Source: Rhodospirillales bacterium (lineage in GTDB: Bacteria; Pseudomonadota; Alphaproteobacteria; Acetobacterales; Acetobacteraceae). Taken from it: a stretch of DNA of 42,818 bases. Made by a program: the position numbers and the translations under genes. Where the stretch lies: positions 1-42,818 of the forward strand of contig JANXVC010000454.1 of the NCBI GenBank assembly GCA_025351925.1. Direction: 5' to 3'. Positions 10,731 to 18,079 of this stretch are shown one piece after another (the first letter of the stretch is position 1; each line of letters begins with the position of its first letter). The notes below the pieces were generated by a model. That model made no database searches. It saw nothing but the letters and a program-made list of their open reading frames with translations, and was not told the DNA's origin.

Positions 10731-11948
10731 CTACGCCGGCCCCGCCAGAAAGCGCCGCGCCCCTTCCGCCAGCACCCGCATGCCCATCGCCAGGTCCTCG
10801 GGCGCCGTGTCCTCGGCCCAATGGTGACTGATCCCGCCGATCGACGGCACGAACAGCATCGCCGATGGCATTATCGGCGCCATGTACTGCGCATCGTGTC
10901 CCGCGCCGCTCGGCATATGCCGCCACTTGCTCGGCGCCAGGCTCTCGGCGGCCCCGGCCAGCGCGGCCTGCCAGGCAGGGTCGCACAGCGCCGGCGTTGA
11001 TTGGCCGATCACCTTCAGCGTCGCCACGCAGCGCTCCCGCCGGTTGCTCTCCTGCACGCCGCGCCGCAGCAGCGCGTCCAGCCGCTCCAGCACCTCCACC
11101 GAGATGTCGCGGAACTGGAACAGCACCTCCGCCCTGCCCGGAATGATCGACGCCGCCCCAGGCGACAGCGCGATCCGCCCGCAGGTCCAGACCGTCCGCT
11201 CCGCGCAGTGCTTCGGGAACTCCGCATCGATCCAGGCCAGCAGCCGCACCGCCGCCAGCCCCGCGTCCCGCCGCTCCGCCATTGTGGTGCCGCCCGCGTG
11301 GTCCTGCTGGCCCTCGAAAACGATGCGGTATTGCCAGATCGCCACGATGCCGGTCACCACGCCGATCTGCTCGCCCGCCGCCTCCAGCGTGGTGCCCTGC
11401 TCGATGTGCATCTCGACGAAGCCTTTGTAGCGCCCCGCCTCCATCAGCACTCGCGGCCGGCCTGCTAGCCCGGCCTCCTGCAGCGCCTGCCGCAGCGTCT
11501 TGCCGTAGTAGCGGTTGGCGAGGCCGTCGATCTCCGCCTCCTCCAGCAGCCCGGTGAAGGAGCGGGAGCCGATGAACGAGCCGTAGTGCCCCTCTTCGTC
11601 GGCAAAGGCGATCACGTCCACCGGCAGGCCGGTGCGGGCGAGCGCTACCGCCGACATCACGCCCAGCGCGCCGTCCAGCCATCCCGCCTCGTTCTGGCTC
11701 TCGATGTGGCTGCCGGCCAGCAGCTTAGGGCCGGGTCCCGGGTGGCGGCCCAGCACGTTGCCGATGCCGTCCATCTCCGGCGCCAGCCCAGCCTCCTCCA
11801 TGCGCGCCATCAGCCAATGGCGCGACTCCATGTCATCGGCTGCGTAGGTCGGGCGGTGCACCCCGGTGCGGAAGGCGCCGATGCGCCGCAGCGTGTCGAG
11901 GTCGGCCAGGAAGCGTTCGGTGTCCGGTTCGTAGGTCGCGTTCTGCAT
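10731..11948 (-). CDS. M20-family zinc amidohydrolase (allantoate / N-carbamoyl amino acid type)
   Basis: Metal-dependent hydrolase of the allantoate amidohydrolase and N-carbamoyl-L-amino-acid hydrolase group, 405 residues. Recognisable motifs are GSHIESQNEAGWLDGALGV (first metal site), FADEEG (bridging Glu), EMHIEQG, PSGAGHDAQ and GISHHWAED (last His ligand). The usual GSHLDTV reads GSHIESQ here, so the residue after the first ligand His is changed, while the LDG aspartate remains. The substrate is not predictable. No purine or hydantoin genes are nearby. It converges with the beta-galactosidase (6-base gap) and follows the MaoC gene on the same strand with a 39-base gap. No clear ribosome-binding site precedes the ATG. 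Confidence 0.85.
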   Translation of the reverse strand: MQNATYEPDTERFLADLDTLRRIGAFRTGVHRPTYAADDMESRHWLMARMEEAGLAPEMDGIGNVLGRHPGPGPKLLAGSHIESQNEAGWLDGALGVMSAVALARTGLPVDVIAFADEEGHYGSFIGSRSFTGLLEEAEIDGLANRYYGKTLRQALQEAGLAGRPRVLMEAGRYKGFVEMHIEQGTTLEAAGEQIGVVTGIVAIWQYRIVFEGQQDHAGGTTMAERRDAGLAAVRLLAWIDAEFPKHCAERTVWTCGRIALSPGAASIIPGRAEVLFQFRDISVEVLERLDALLRRGVQESNRRERCVATLKVIGQSTPALCDPAWQAALAGAAESLAPSKWRHMPSGAGHDAQYMAPIMPSAMLFVPSIGGISHHWAEDTAPEDLAMGMRVLAEGARRFLAGPA

Positions 11949-11987
11949 TGCGGCAGACTGGCCGGATGCTGCGCGCGCATCAAGTCT

Positions 11988-12422
11988 CTAAGGCGTGTCC
12001 ATCCCCAGCACCTCGCCCGTCGCAGTGACCGCCACGGTGCCGCCCGGGCGTACGGCCTCGCCCTCCAGCGAGATGACGTGGCCGCCCAGCGACCGCTTCG
12101 CGCTGACGCCCGTCACCCGCCAGCGCATCGTCACGACCTCGTCGGCCCGCACGGCGGAGCGGAGGCGGAAGTTAAAGCCTAAGCCCACGCCGGGCCCGCG
12201 CGACGCGAAGAAGGCCGCGATCATCGCCATCATCAGCGAGGTCACCTGCGGGCCGGAGGCGATGATCCCGCCGAACCGCGAGGCGGCGGCGTAGGCAGCG
12301 TCGTGGTGCAGCGGGTTGGTGTCGCCGCACAGGGCGGCGAACTCCGTAATTCCCGGCGTGTCGAAGTGCACCTCTTTCGAGAAAGCCTCGCCGACCAGGG
12401 CCTTGTATGCGTCCGTTGCCAT
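11988..12422 (-). CDS. MaoC-family (R)-specific enoyl-CoA hydratase
   Basis: Single hot-dog-fold hydratase of 144 residues that adds water to trans-2-enoyl-CoA to give the R-3-hydroxyacyl-CoA. The hydratase-2 motif is clear: CGDTNPLHHD, then FGGIIASG, supplying the catalytic Asp and His. The ATG at 12422 is preceded by GAGGGG, which favours it over an ATG four codons earlier. It is divergent from the crotonase gene across about 90 bases. It could link beta-oxidation to polyhydroxyalkanoate precursors or act on branched acyl-CoAs. The sequence does not decide this. Confidence 0.87.
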   Translation of the reverse strand: MATDAYKALVGEAFSKEVHFDTPGITEFAALCGDTNPLHHDAAYAAASRFGGIIASGPQVTSLMMAMIAAFFASRGPGVGLGFNFRLRSAVRADEVVTMRWRVTGVSAKRSLGGHVISLEGEAVRPGGTVAVTATGEVLGMDTP

Positions 12423-12513
12423 GCCGCCCCTCATAGCGGATTTTGCGCGGCGTGCCAGGGCAAGACGCGCTAACCATTCGTCCCGTCGCACCATCGCCAA
12501 AGGAGTCTCCGCA

Positions 12514-12537
12514 ATGCAAGACACTATGCAAGACACG
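12514..12537 (+). repeat. Two-copy 12-base repeat at a gene start
   Basis: ATGCAAGACACT is followed directly by ATGCAAGACACG, and a third, weaker copy (ACGCAAGAACTG) follows. The duplication adds a second in-frame ATG to the crotonase gene. Confidence 0.8.
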
Positions 12538-13326
12538 ACGCAAGAACTGATCCTGATCCACGAGGCCGACGGCGTGCTCGAACTGCGGTTCAACCGGCCG
12601 GAGAAGAAGAATGCGATTACCGGGGCGATGTACGACGCGCTGACGGCGGCGCTGCTGGATGCGGCCGAGCGCCCGGCGGTCCGGGTCGTGCTGATCGCGG
12701 CCGAGGGCGAGACGTTCACCGCCGGCAACGACATCAAGGACTTCCTCACGATGACGGGCGGGCTCTCCGACACGCCAGCGTCGCGTTTCATTCACACCAT
12801 CGCTGCCTTCAACAAGCCGCTGGTCGCTGCAGTGAATGGCCCGGCGATCGGCATCGGCACCACGCTGCTGCTGCACTGCGACCTGGTCTATGCCAGCCCC
12901 GAGGCCAGCCTCTCGGTCCCGTTCGTCGATCTCGGCCTGGTGCCGGAGGCCGGCAGCAGCCTGCTGCTGCCGTTGCGCGTGGGTTTTGCTCGCGCCGCCG
13001 AGCTGCTGCTGCTGGGCGAGGCGATGGACGCTGACGCCGCGCTCGCCGCTGGGCTGGTGAATGCGATCATCTCCAGTGACACCTTGCGCGGCCATGCACG
13101 CGAGAAGGCGCAAAAGCTCGCCGCGAAGCCGCCCAGCGCGCTGGCCGCGACCCGCGCCCTGATGCGGGGCGAGTTGGGCACGCTGCACGCCCACATGCGG
13201 CAGGAATCCGTGGTATTCTCCAAGGCGCTGAAAGGCGCCGAGGCACGGGAGGCGTTCACCGCCTTCCTTGAGCGTCGCAAGCCGAATTTGGATGGTGCCG
13301 CACCGCCGATTGCGTCCGTGGCCTAA
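12514..13326 (+). CDS. Enoyl-CoA hydratase/isomerase (crotonase family)
   Basis: Crotonase-fold enzyme of 270 residues acting on enoyl-CoA. The substrate pocket motif is TAGNDIKDF (about 69-77), the oxyanion-hole stretch is NGPAIGIGTT, and a likely catalytic Glu lies in LGLVPEAGSS. The LVPEAGSSLLLP form is common in proteins annotated both as hydratase and as delta3-delta2-enoyl-CoA isomerase, so the exact reaction is open. AAAGGAGTC precedes the ATG at 12514. The first codons are an odd near-repeat (MQDTMQDTTQ) with two in-frame ATGs. It heads the fatty-acid island and precedes the FadL gene. Confidence 0.88.
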   Translation: MQDTMQDTTQELILIHEADGVLELRFNRPEKKNAITGAMYDALTAALLDAAERPAVRVVLIAAEGETFTAGNDIKDFLTMTGGLSDTPASRFIHTIAAFNKPLVAAVNGPAIGIGTTLLLHCDLVYASPEASLSVPFVDLGLVPEAGSSLLLPLRVGFARAAELLLLGEAMDADAALAAGLVNAIISSDTLRGHAREKAQKLAAKPPSALAATRALMRGELGTLHAHMRQESVVFSKALKGAEAREAFTAFLERRKPNLDGAAPPIASVA

Positions 13327-13343
13327 CGTATGATGGAACTTGC

Positions 13344-13349
13344 TTGACA
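13344..13349 (+). promoter_or_regulatory. Possible -35 element upstream of fadL
   Basis: A perfect TTGACA lies in the 103-base gap between the crotonase stop and the FadL start. No convincing -10 hexamer sits at 16-18 bases: TAGCGT is 14 bases away and TATCGT is 23 bases away. It may be a promoter with a weak -10, or chance. Confidence 0.25.
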
Positions 13350-13429
13350 CGTTGCTGTCCCAGTAGCGTTCCTATCGTGCAACGGCACCTCGTGATCAAC
13401 CAGGCGGCCGAGGAAAACGGGGGTGCGCC

Positions 13430-14734
13430 TTGTCCGACCGGAACATGCTTCGGCTGTGTCCGCTGGCGTCCGTGGCTCTTGTCGTGCTGGCTGCGACTGG
13501 CGATGCCTGCGCCGCCGCGTTCCAGTTGAAGGAGGACAGCGCCGTCGGCCTCGGCAGCGCGTTTGCCGGCGCCGGGTCGGCGGCAAACACGCCGGCCACC
13601 GTGTTCAACAACCCGGCCGGCATGACGCAGCTGCCGGGCTTGCAGGTGGCGTTGGGCGGCAGCTTGATCGTGCCGTTCGGCGTGTTCCGCGGCAGCGCCG
13701 TCAACGCGTTCGGCCGGCCGATCGCTGGCGTGAACAGCTCAGACGCCGGAAACGTGGCCTTGGTGCCGCACGGCTATGTAACATACAAAGTCACGCCGGA
13801 GCTTGCGGTCGGCCTGGCGATCACCTCGCCATTCGGGCTCGCCACCAGCTATTCGCCGAATTTCGTCGGGCGCTATCAGGCGGACAAGACCGACCTGCGC
13901 ACGATCAACATCAACCCCAGCGTCGCGTACCAGGTGCTGCCGTGGCTGTCGGTCGGCGCCGGCGTGTCGGCGCAGTATGGGCGCGCGGTGTTCGAAAGCT
14001 TCGTCAACTCCTCGACCGTGGCGACCAGCGCCCTTGGCCGCCCGGTGGCGCTGCCGGATGGTGATTTCCGCCTGGGCGCCAATAGCTGGGCGTTCGGCTA
14101 CAACTTCGGCGTGCTGATCCAGCCGGGGCCGCACACCAATATTGGCCTGACCTACCGCTCCCGCGTCCAGCAGAACTTCGAGGGTACGGCGAGCTACAAC
14201 GTCCCGGCGCCGCTCAGCCTCAACCCCATCTTCCGTACCTCGGGCGGCCGGGCGAAGCTCGTGCTGCCAGACACGGTGGGCGTCAGCATCACCCAGGGTA
14301 TCGGACCGGCCTGGACGGTGTATGCCGACGTGGACTGGACCAACTGGTCGCAGTTCAAGACGCTGAGGGCGTTCCGCCCCGACGGGATGCTGCTGAACTC
14401 ACAAATTCAGAACTACGATAACAGCTACTTCGTCTCGCTCGGGGCGGCGTATCAAGTGAACGACAGCCTGACGCTGCGCGGCGGCACGGCCTATGACAAG
14501 TCGCCGGTGTCGAACGCCTATCGGACGGCGCGGGTGCCGGACCAGGACCGCACCTGGCTCGCGATCGGCGCCAGCTACAAGGTGCTGGCGGGCACGACGG
14601 TGGACGCCGGCTATGCTCATATTTTCGTGCTGGACAGCCGGATCCGCGAGACCTCGCCGACTAGGGATGTGCTGACCGGGCGTTACAGCAATAAGGTTGA
14701 CATCTTTTCGTTCGGTACACGAACTCAGTTTTAA
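13430..14734 (+). CDS. fadL: Outer-membrane long-chain fatty acid transporter (OmpP1/FadL family)
   Basis: Beta-barrel channel that brings hydrophobic compounds, typically long-chain fatty acids, across the outer membrane. The 434 residues begin with a signal peptide (VALVVLAATGDACA, cleavage near residue 28). The mature FadL hallmark follows: AAFQLKEDSAVGLGSAFAG and VFNNPAGMTQLPG. The C-terminus ends in a phenylalanine (TRTQF), as outer-membrane barrels do. The start is taken as TTG at 13430, which has a purine-rich GGAAAACGGGGG stretch upstream. ATG at 13445 would leave a shorter signal and lacks such a site. The following acyl-CoA ligase gene is only 21 bases away, matching import coupled to activation. 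Confidence 0.9.
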   Translation: MSDRNMLRLCPLASVALVVLAATGDACAAAFQLKEDSAVGLGSAFAGAGSAANTPATVFNNPAGMTQLPGLQVALGGSLIVPFGVFRGSAVNAFGRPIAGVNSSDAGNVALVPHGYVTYKVTPELAVGLAITSPFGLATSYSPNFVGRYQADKTDLRTININPSVAYQVLPWLSVGAGVSAQYGRAVFESFVNSSTVATSALGRPVALPDGDFRLGANSWAFGYNFGVLIQPGPHTNIGLTYRSRVQQNFEGTASYNVPAPLSLNPIFRTSGGRAKLVLPDTVGVSITQGIGPAWTVYADVDWTNWSQFKTLRAFRPDGMLLNSQIQNYDNSYFVSLGAAYQVNDSLTLRGGTAYDKSPVSNAYRTARVPDQDRTWLAIGASYKVLAGTTVDAGYAHIFVLDSRIRETSPTRDVLTGRYSNKVDIFSFGTRTQF

Positions 14735-14755
14735 TCCGGGCATATAGGGTTCAGG

Positions 14756-16459
14756 ATGCCGGCTGACATGGCGACATTGCATCCCTGGCTCGACCACTAT
14801 CCGGACGGCGTGGACTGGCACGCGCCGATCCCCGCGGCGTCGCTGCACGCGCTGATACAGGATGCAGCGACGCGCTTCGGGACCCGGCCGGCGTTCGACT
14901 TCCTGGGTCGCCGTACCACCTGGGCGGAGGCGGCGGGGATGGCGGCGCGGATCGCCGCCGGGCTGCAACGTCTGGGCTATGCCAAGGGCGACCGCATCGG
15001 TCTATTGCTGCCGAACTGCCCGGCCTATCCGCTCATGTTCTTCGGTGCCCTGCAGGCCGGGCTCACGGTGGTCAACTTCAACCCGCTTTACACCGTGCGG
15101 GAGCTGGAGGCGCAGGCGAGGGACGCCGGGATCAAGGCGATCGCGACGCTCGACCTGGCCGCGACCTATCCAAAGGCGGCAGCGCTGCTGGCCGGCGGCT
15201 CGGTCGGACAGATCATCGTCTGCCCGTTCGCCGACATGCTGCCGGCCAGCAAGCGCACGCTGTTCCGCATGCTGAAACGGGGAGACCGGGCAGCGCCGCC
15301 GCGGGACGCCGCCCATATTTGGTTCGCGGACCTCGCGGTGCCCGGCGCAGCGCCGCACCCCGTCGAGATCGACCCGCATCGCGACGTGGCGGTGCTGCAA
15401 TATACCGGCGGCACATCGGGCACGCCGAAGGGCGCGATGCTCAGCCATGCCAACTTGTATGCCAACACGATCCAGGGGGTGCGCTGGTTCAAGGACACGC
15501 GCATGGGACAGGAGCGAATGCTGGCGGCACTGCCGTTTTTCCACGTGTTCGCCATGACGACGGTGCTGCTGTTCTCCGTGCACGCGGGCGCCGAGATCAT
15601 CATGCTGCCGCGCTTCGAGCTGAAGCAGGCGATACGCACCATCGCCCGGCGCCGCCCGACCTTCATGCCGGGCGTGCCCACCATGTTCAACGCCATCGCC
15701 GGGTTCCAGGGCCGCGCCGACCTGACCAGCATCGCCTTTTGCATCAGCGGCGGTGCGCCCCTGCCGCCCGAGGTCAAATCGCGGTTCGAGGCGCGCACCG
15801 GCTGCGTGGTGGTGGAGGGCTACGGCCTGACCGAGGCGAGCCCCTGCGCCGTCTGCAACCCGCCGGGCGGGCTGAACAAGACGGGCTCGATCGGCGTGCC
15901 GATGCCCGGCACCACGGTCGAGCTGCGCGATCCCGCCGACCCGATGCGCCATGTAAGACAGGGTGAGCGCGGCGAGCTGTGCATCAAGGGGCCGCAGGTG
16001 ATGCTCGGCTATTGGCAGCGGCCCGAGGACACCGCGGCCAGCACCACGCCGGACGGGTTTCTCCGCACCGCCGACATCGCCGTCATGGACGAGCAGGGCT
16101 ATTTCTCGATCGTGGACCGCATCAAGGACTTGATCTTGGCGGGCGGCTACAACCTGTATCCCCGCGTCGTCGAGGACGCGGTGTATGAGCATCCCGCGGT
16201 TGCGGAGTGCACGGTGATCGGCATTCCTGACGACTATCGCGGCGAGACGGTGAAGGCCTTTGTTGTATTAAAGCCTGGCGCGTCGCTGACCGCTCCGGAG
16301 CTGCTGGCGTTCCTCAAGGAGCGCATTTCGCCGATCGAGATGCCGAAACAAATAGAGTTCCGTGACACGCTGCCGCGCACGCTGATCGGCAAATTGTCCA
16401 AAAAGGAATTGGTGGCTGAGGAGCGGGCAAAGTGGCAGGCGGCGCGGGGTGCCGCTTGA
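14756..16459 (+). CDS. Long-chain fatty acid-CoA ligase
   Basis: AMP-forming acyl-CoA synthetase, 567 residues, activating fatty acids entering through FadL. The ANL-superfamily motifs are in order: the P-loop YTGGTSGTPKGAM at about 216, EGYGLTEASP at about 354, the domain hinge FLRTADIAVMDEQGYFSIVDRIKD, AGGYNLYPRVVED, and the catalytic Lys of PRTLIGKLSKKEL near residue 546. The size matches FadD-type ligases. ATG at 14756 and ATG at 14768 are both possible starts. The second has AGGATG at a reasonable distance. The MerR regulator follows 53 bases later. Confidence 0.9.
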   Translation: MPADMATLHPWLDHYPDGVDWHAPIPAASLHALIQDAATRFGTRPAFDFLGRRTTWAEAAGMAARIAAGLQRLGYAKGDRIGLLLPNCPAYPLMFFGALQAGLTVVNFNPLYTVRELEAQARDAGIKAIATLDLAATYPKAAALLAGGSVGQIIVCPFADMLPASKRTLFRMLKRGDRAAPPRDAAHIWFADLAVPGAAPHPVEIDPHRDVAVLQYTGGTSGTPKGAMLSHANLYANTIQGVRWFKDTRMGQERMLAALPFFHVFAMTTVLLFSVHAGAEIIMLPRFELKQAIRTIARRRPTFMPGVPTMFNAIAGFQGRADLTSIAFCISGGAPLPPEVKSRFEARTGCVVVEGYGLTEASPCAVCNPPGGLNKTGSIGVPMPGTTVELRDPADPMRHVRQGERGELCIKGPQVMLGYWQRPEDTAASTTPDGFLRTADIAVMDEQGYFSIVDRIKDLILAGGYNLYPRVVEDAVYEHPAVAECTVIGIPDDYRGETVKAFVVLKPGASLTAPELLAFLKERISPIEMPKQIEFRDTLPRTLIGKLSKKELVAEERAKWQAARGAA

Positions 16460-16479
16460 CGGACGCGGCGCGGCACCTT

Positions 16480-16489
16480 ACGTATACGT
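16480..16489. promoter_or_regulatory. Palindrome, probable MerR-family operator
   Basis: ACGTATACGT is a perfect 10-base palindrome, flanked by TT and CA, in the short gap between the acyl-CoA ligase and the LiuR-like regulator gene. LiuR regulators of acyl-CoA degradation bind ACGT-containing palindromes, as I recall the published motif. The position 24 bases before the regulator start suggests autoregulation of the regulator-thiolase-FadN-dehydrogenase operon. Confidence 0.5.
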
Positions 16490-16512
16490 CAATTGAGTGA
16501 CTGGTGCGTTAT

Positions 16513-16941
16513 ATGGCTGAGCTGTTCACCATCGGCGAGCTTGCATCGGCGTTCGCCCTGTCGCCGCGTGCGATCCGCTTCTACGAGGACCAGGGCCTGC
16601 TGGCGCCGGAGCGTGCCGGGACACAACGAATCTATTCCAAGCGGGACCGTGCCCGGCTGCAGCTCATCCTGCGCGGCAAGCGGCTTGGCTTCTCGCTCGC
16701 CGACATCCGTGAGTTTCTCGACCTGTATGACGCCGACGGCACCAAGCGGCAGCAGATGGCGATGACCCTTGAGCGGACGCGGGCCCGCATCGCCGACCTG
16801 GAGCAGCAGCTCGAGGACATCACCATCACGCTTGCCGAACTGCGCGACATGGAGGGCGATATTCTTTCCTATGTCGCCGCGCATCCAAAAACCCAGGCCG
16901 CCATGGGCGGCGACATCGTTGCCAGAAGGACCGCACCATGA
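16513..16941 (+). CDS. MerR-family regulator, LiuR-like, of acyl-CoA catabolism
   Basis: DNA-binding regulator of 142 residues. The MerR winged-helix region is at the N-terminus (FTIGELASAFALSPRAIRFY, then EDQGLL). A second half-helix segment carries RAGTQRIYSKRDRARL and LRGKRLGFSLADIREFLDLY, followed by a coiled coil (TLERTRARIADLEQQLEDI) for dimerisation. The LILRGKRLGFSLADI stretch is typical of LiuR/fatty-acid-linked MerR proteins, and there is no Cys-rich metal-binding tail. ATG at 16513 is chosen. A GTG three codons earlier is possible, and neither has a strong ribosome-binding site. Its stop overlaps the thiolase ATG (ATGA), so it is co-expressed with the genes it probably controls. 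Confidence 0.88.
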   Translation: MAELFTIGELASAFALSPRAIRFYEDQGLLAPERAGTQRIYSKRDRARLQLILRGKRLGFSLADIREFLDLYDADGTKRQQMAMTLERTRARIADLEQQLEDITITLAELRDMEGDILSYVAAHPKTQAAMGGDIVARRTAP

Positions 16942-18074
16942 CCCAGGCCGTGATCGTTGGCTTCGCCCGCTCGCCGTTCACCCCCGCCGGCAAGGGCGCG
17001 TTGTCGCGCGTGCGTCCGGACGACCTGATGGCCCAGGTGGTCCGCGCGCTGATCGAGCGCACCGGCGCGAAACCCGAGGACATCGAGGACATCATCATCG
17101 GCTGCGCCTTCCCGGAGGGCGAGCAGGGCTTCAATATCGGCCGGGTCGTGGGCTTCCTGGCGGACCTGCCGATCACGGCGGCGGGGTCGCAGGTCAACCG
17201 CTGGTGCGGCAGCAGCATGAGCGCGATCCACATGGCGGCCGGCGCCATCGCGGCCGGCGCTGGCGACCTGTTTGTTTGCGGCGGCGTCGAGAGCATGAGC
17301 CGGGTGCCGATGCTGGGCTTCAACCCGATCCTCAACCCGCGCCTGCAGAAGGAGAAACCCGACAGCTACGTCGGCATGGGCATGACGGCGGAGAACCTGG
17401 CGCAGCGCTACCAGATCGACCGCGCGGCGCAGCAGGCGTTCGCCGTCACCAGCCAGCAGCGCGCGGCGGCGGCGCAGGCGGAGGGCCGCTTCGCCGACGA
17501 GATCGTGCCGATCCCGACCAAGGGCGGCGTCGTGGACCAGGACGGCTGCATCCGCGCCGATACGACGGACGCTGGGCTGTCCACGCTGAGGCCGGCGTTC
17601 CTGGCGACGGGGACGGTGACGGCGGGGACCAGCTCGCCGCTGACCGACGGCGCCTCGGCCGTGCTGGTGGCGAGCGCTGACTATGCGGAGAAGCACGGCC
17701 TGCCAGTGTTGGGGCGCATCGCCAGCATGTCGGTCGCCGGCTGCGCGCCGGACGTCATGGGCATCGGCCCGGTGCCGGCGGCGCGCAAGGCGCTGGCCCG
17801 CGCCGGGCTGGAGATGTCGGCGATGGACGTGGTGGAGCTGAACGAGGCGTTCGCCGCGCAGGCGCTGGCGGTTGAGCGCGACCTGATGCTGGACCACGCG
17901 CGGGTGAACCTGGACGGCGGCGCCATCGCGCTCGGGCATCCCCTAGGGGCGAGCGGCGCGCGCATCACTGGGAAAGCGGCGGCGTTGCTGGCCCGCACCG
18001 GCGGCAAGTATGCGATGGCGACGATGTGCGTCGGCGGCGGCCAGGGCGTCGCCACTATCCTGGCGCGGGCGTGA
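16938..18074 (+). CDS. Acetyl-CoA acyltransferase (3-ketoacyl-CoA thiolase)
   Basis: Last step of beta-oxidation: thiolytic cleavage of 3-ketoacyl-CoA. The 378 residues carry all three catalytic elements: nucleophile Cys90 in NRWCGSSMSA, His334 in ALGHPLGASGAR and Cys364 in MCVGGGQG. VELNEAFAAQ precedes the His motif as usual. The length is slightly short for FadA/AtoB (about 390) but without a missing motif. Its start overlaps the regulator stop, and the FadN-type gene follows after 5 bases. A thiolase plus a multifunctional enzyme plus an acyl-CoA dehydrogenase resembles the fadNAE operon of Bacillus, in a different order. Confidence 0.94.
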   Translation: MTQAVIVGFARSPFTPAGKGALSRVRPDDLMAQVVRALIERTGAKPEDIEDIIIGCAFPEGEQGFNIGRVVGFLADLPITAAGSQVNRWCGSSMSAIHMAAGAIAAGAGDLFVCGGVESMSRVPMLGFNPILNPRLQKEKPDSYVGMGMTAENLAQRYQIDRAAQQAFAVTSQQRAAAAQAEGRFADEIVPIPTKGGVVDQDGCIRADTTDAGLSTLRPAFLATGTVTAGTSSPLTDGASAVLVASADYAEKHGLPVLGRIASMSVAGCAPDVMGIGPVPAARKALARAGLEMSAMDVVELNEAFAAQALAVERDLMLDHARVNLDGGAIALGHPLGASGARITGKAAALLARTGGKYAMATMCVGGGQGVATILARA

Positions 18075-18079
18075 CCGCT

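Noticed and set aside
12423-12791. N-terminal extension of the MaoC gene on the minus strand
   Set aside because: The extension overlaps the divergent crotonase gene and has a low-complexity Ser-rich product. The hydratase domain starts at 12422.
13326-13332. ACGTAT half-site upstream of fadL resembling the MerR palindrome
   Set aside because: Only one half is present, and the other half reads GATG. This is too weak to call an operator.
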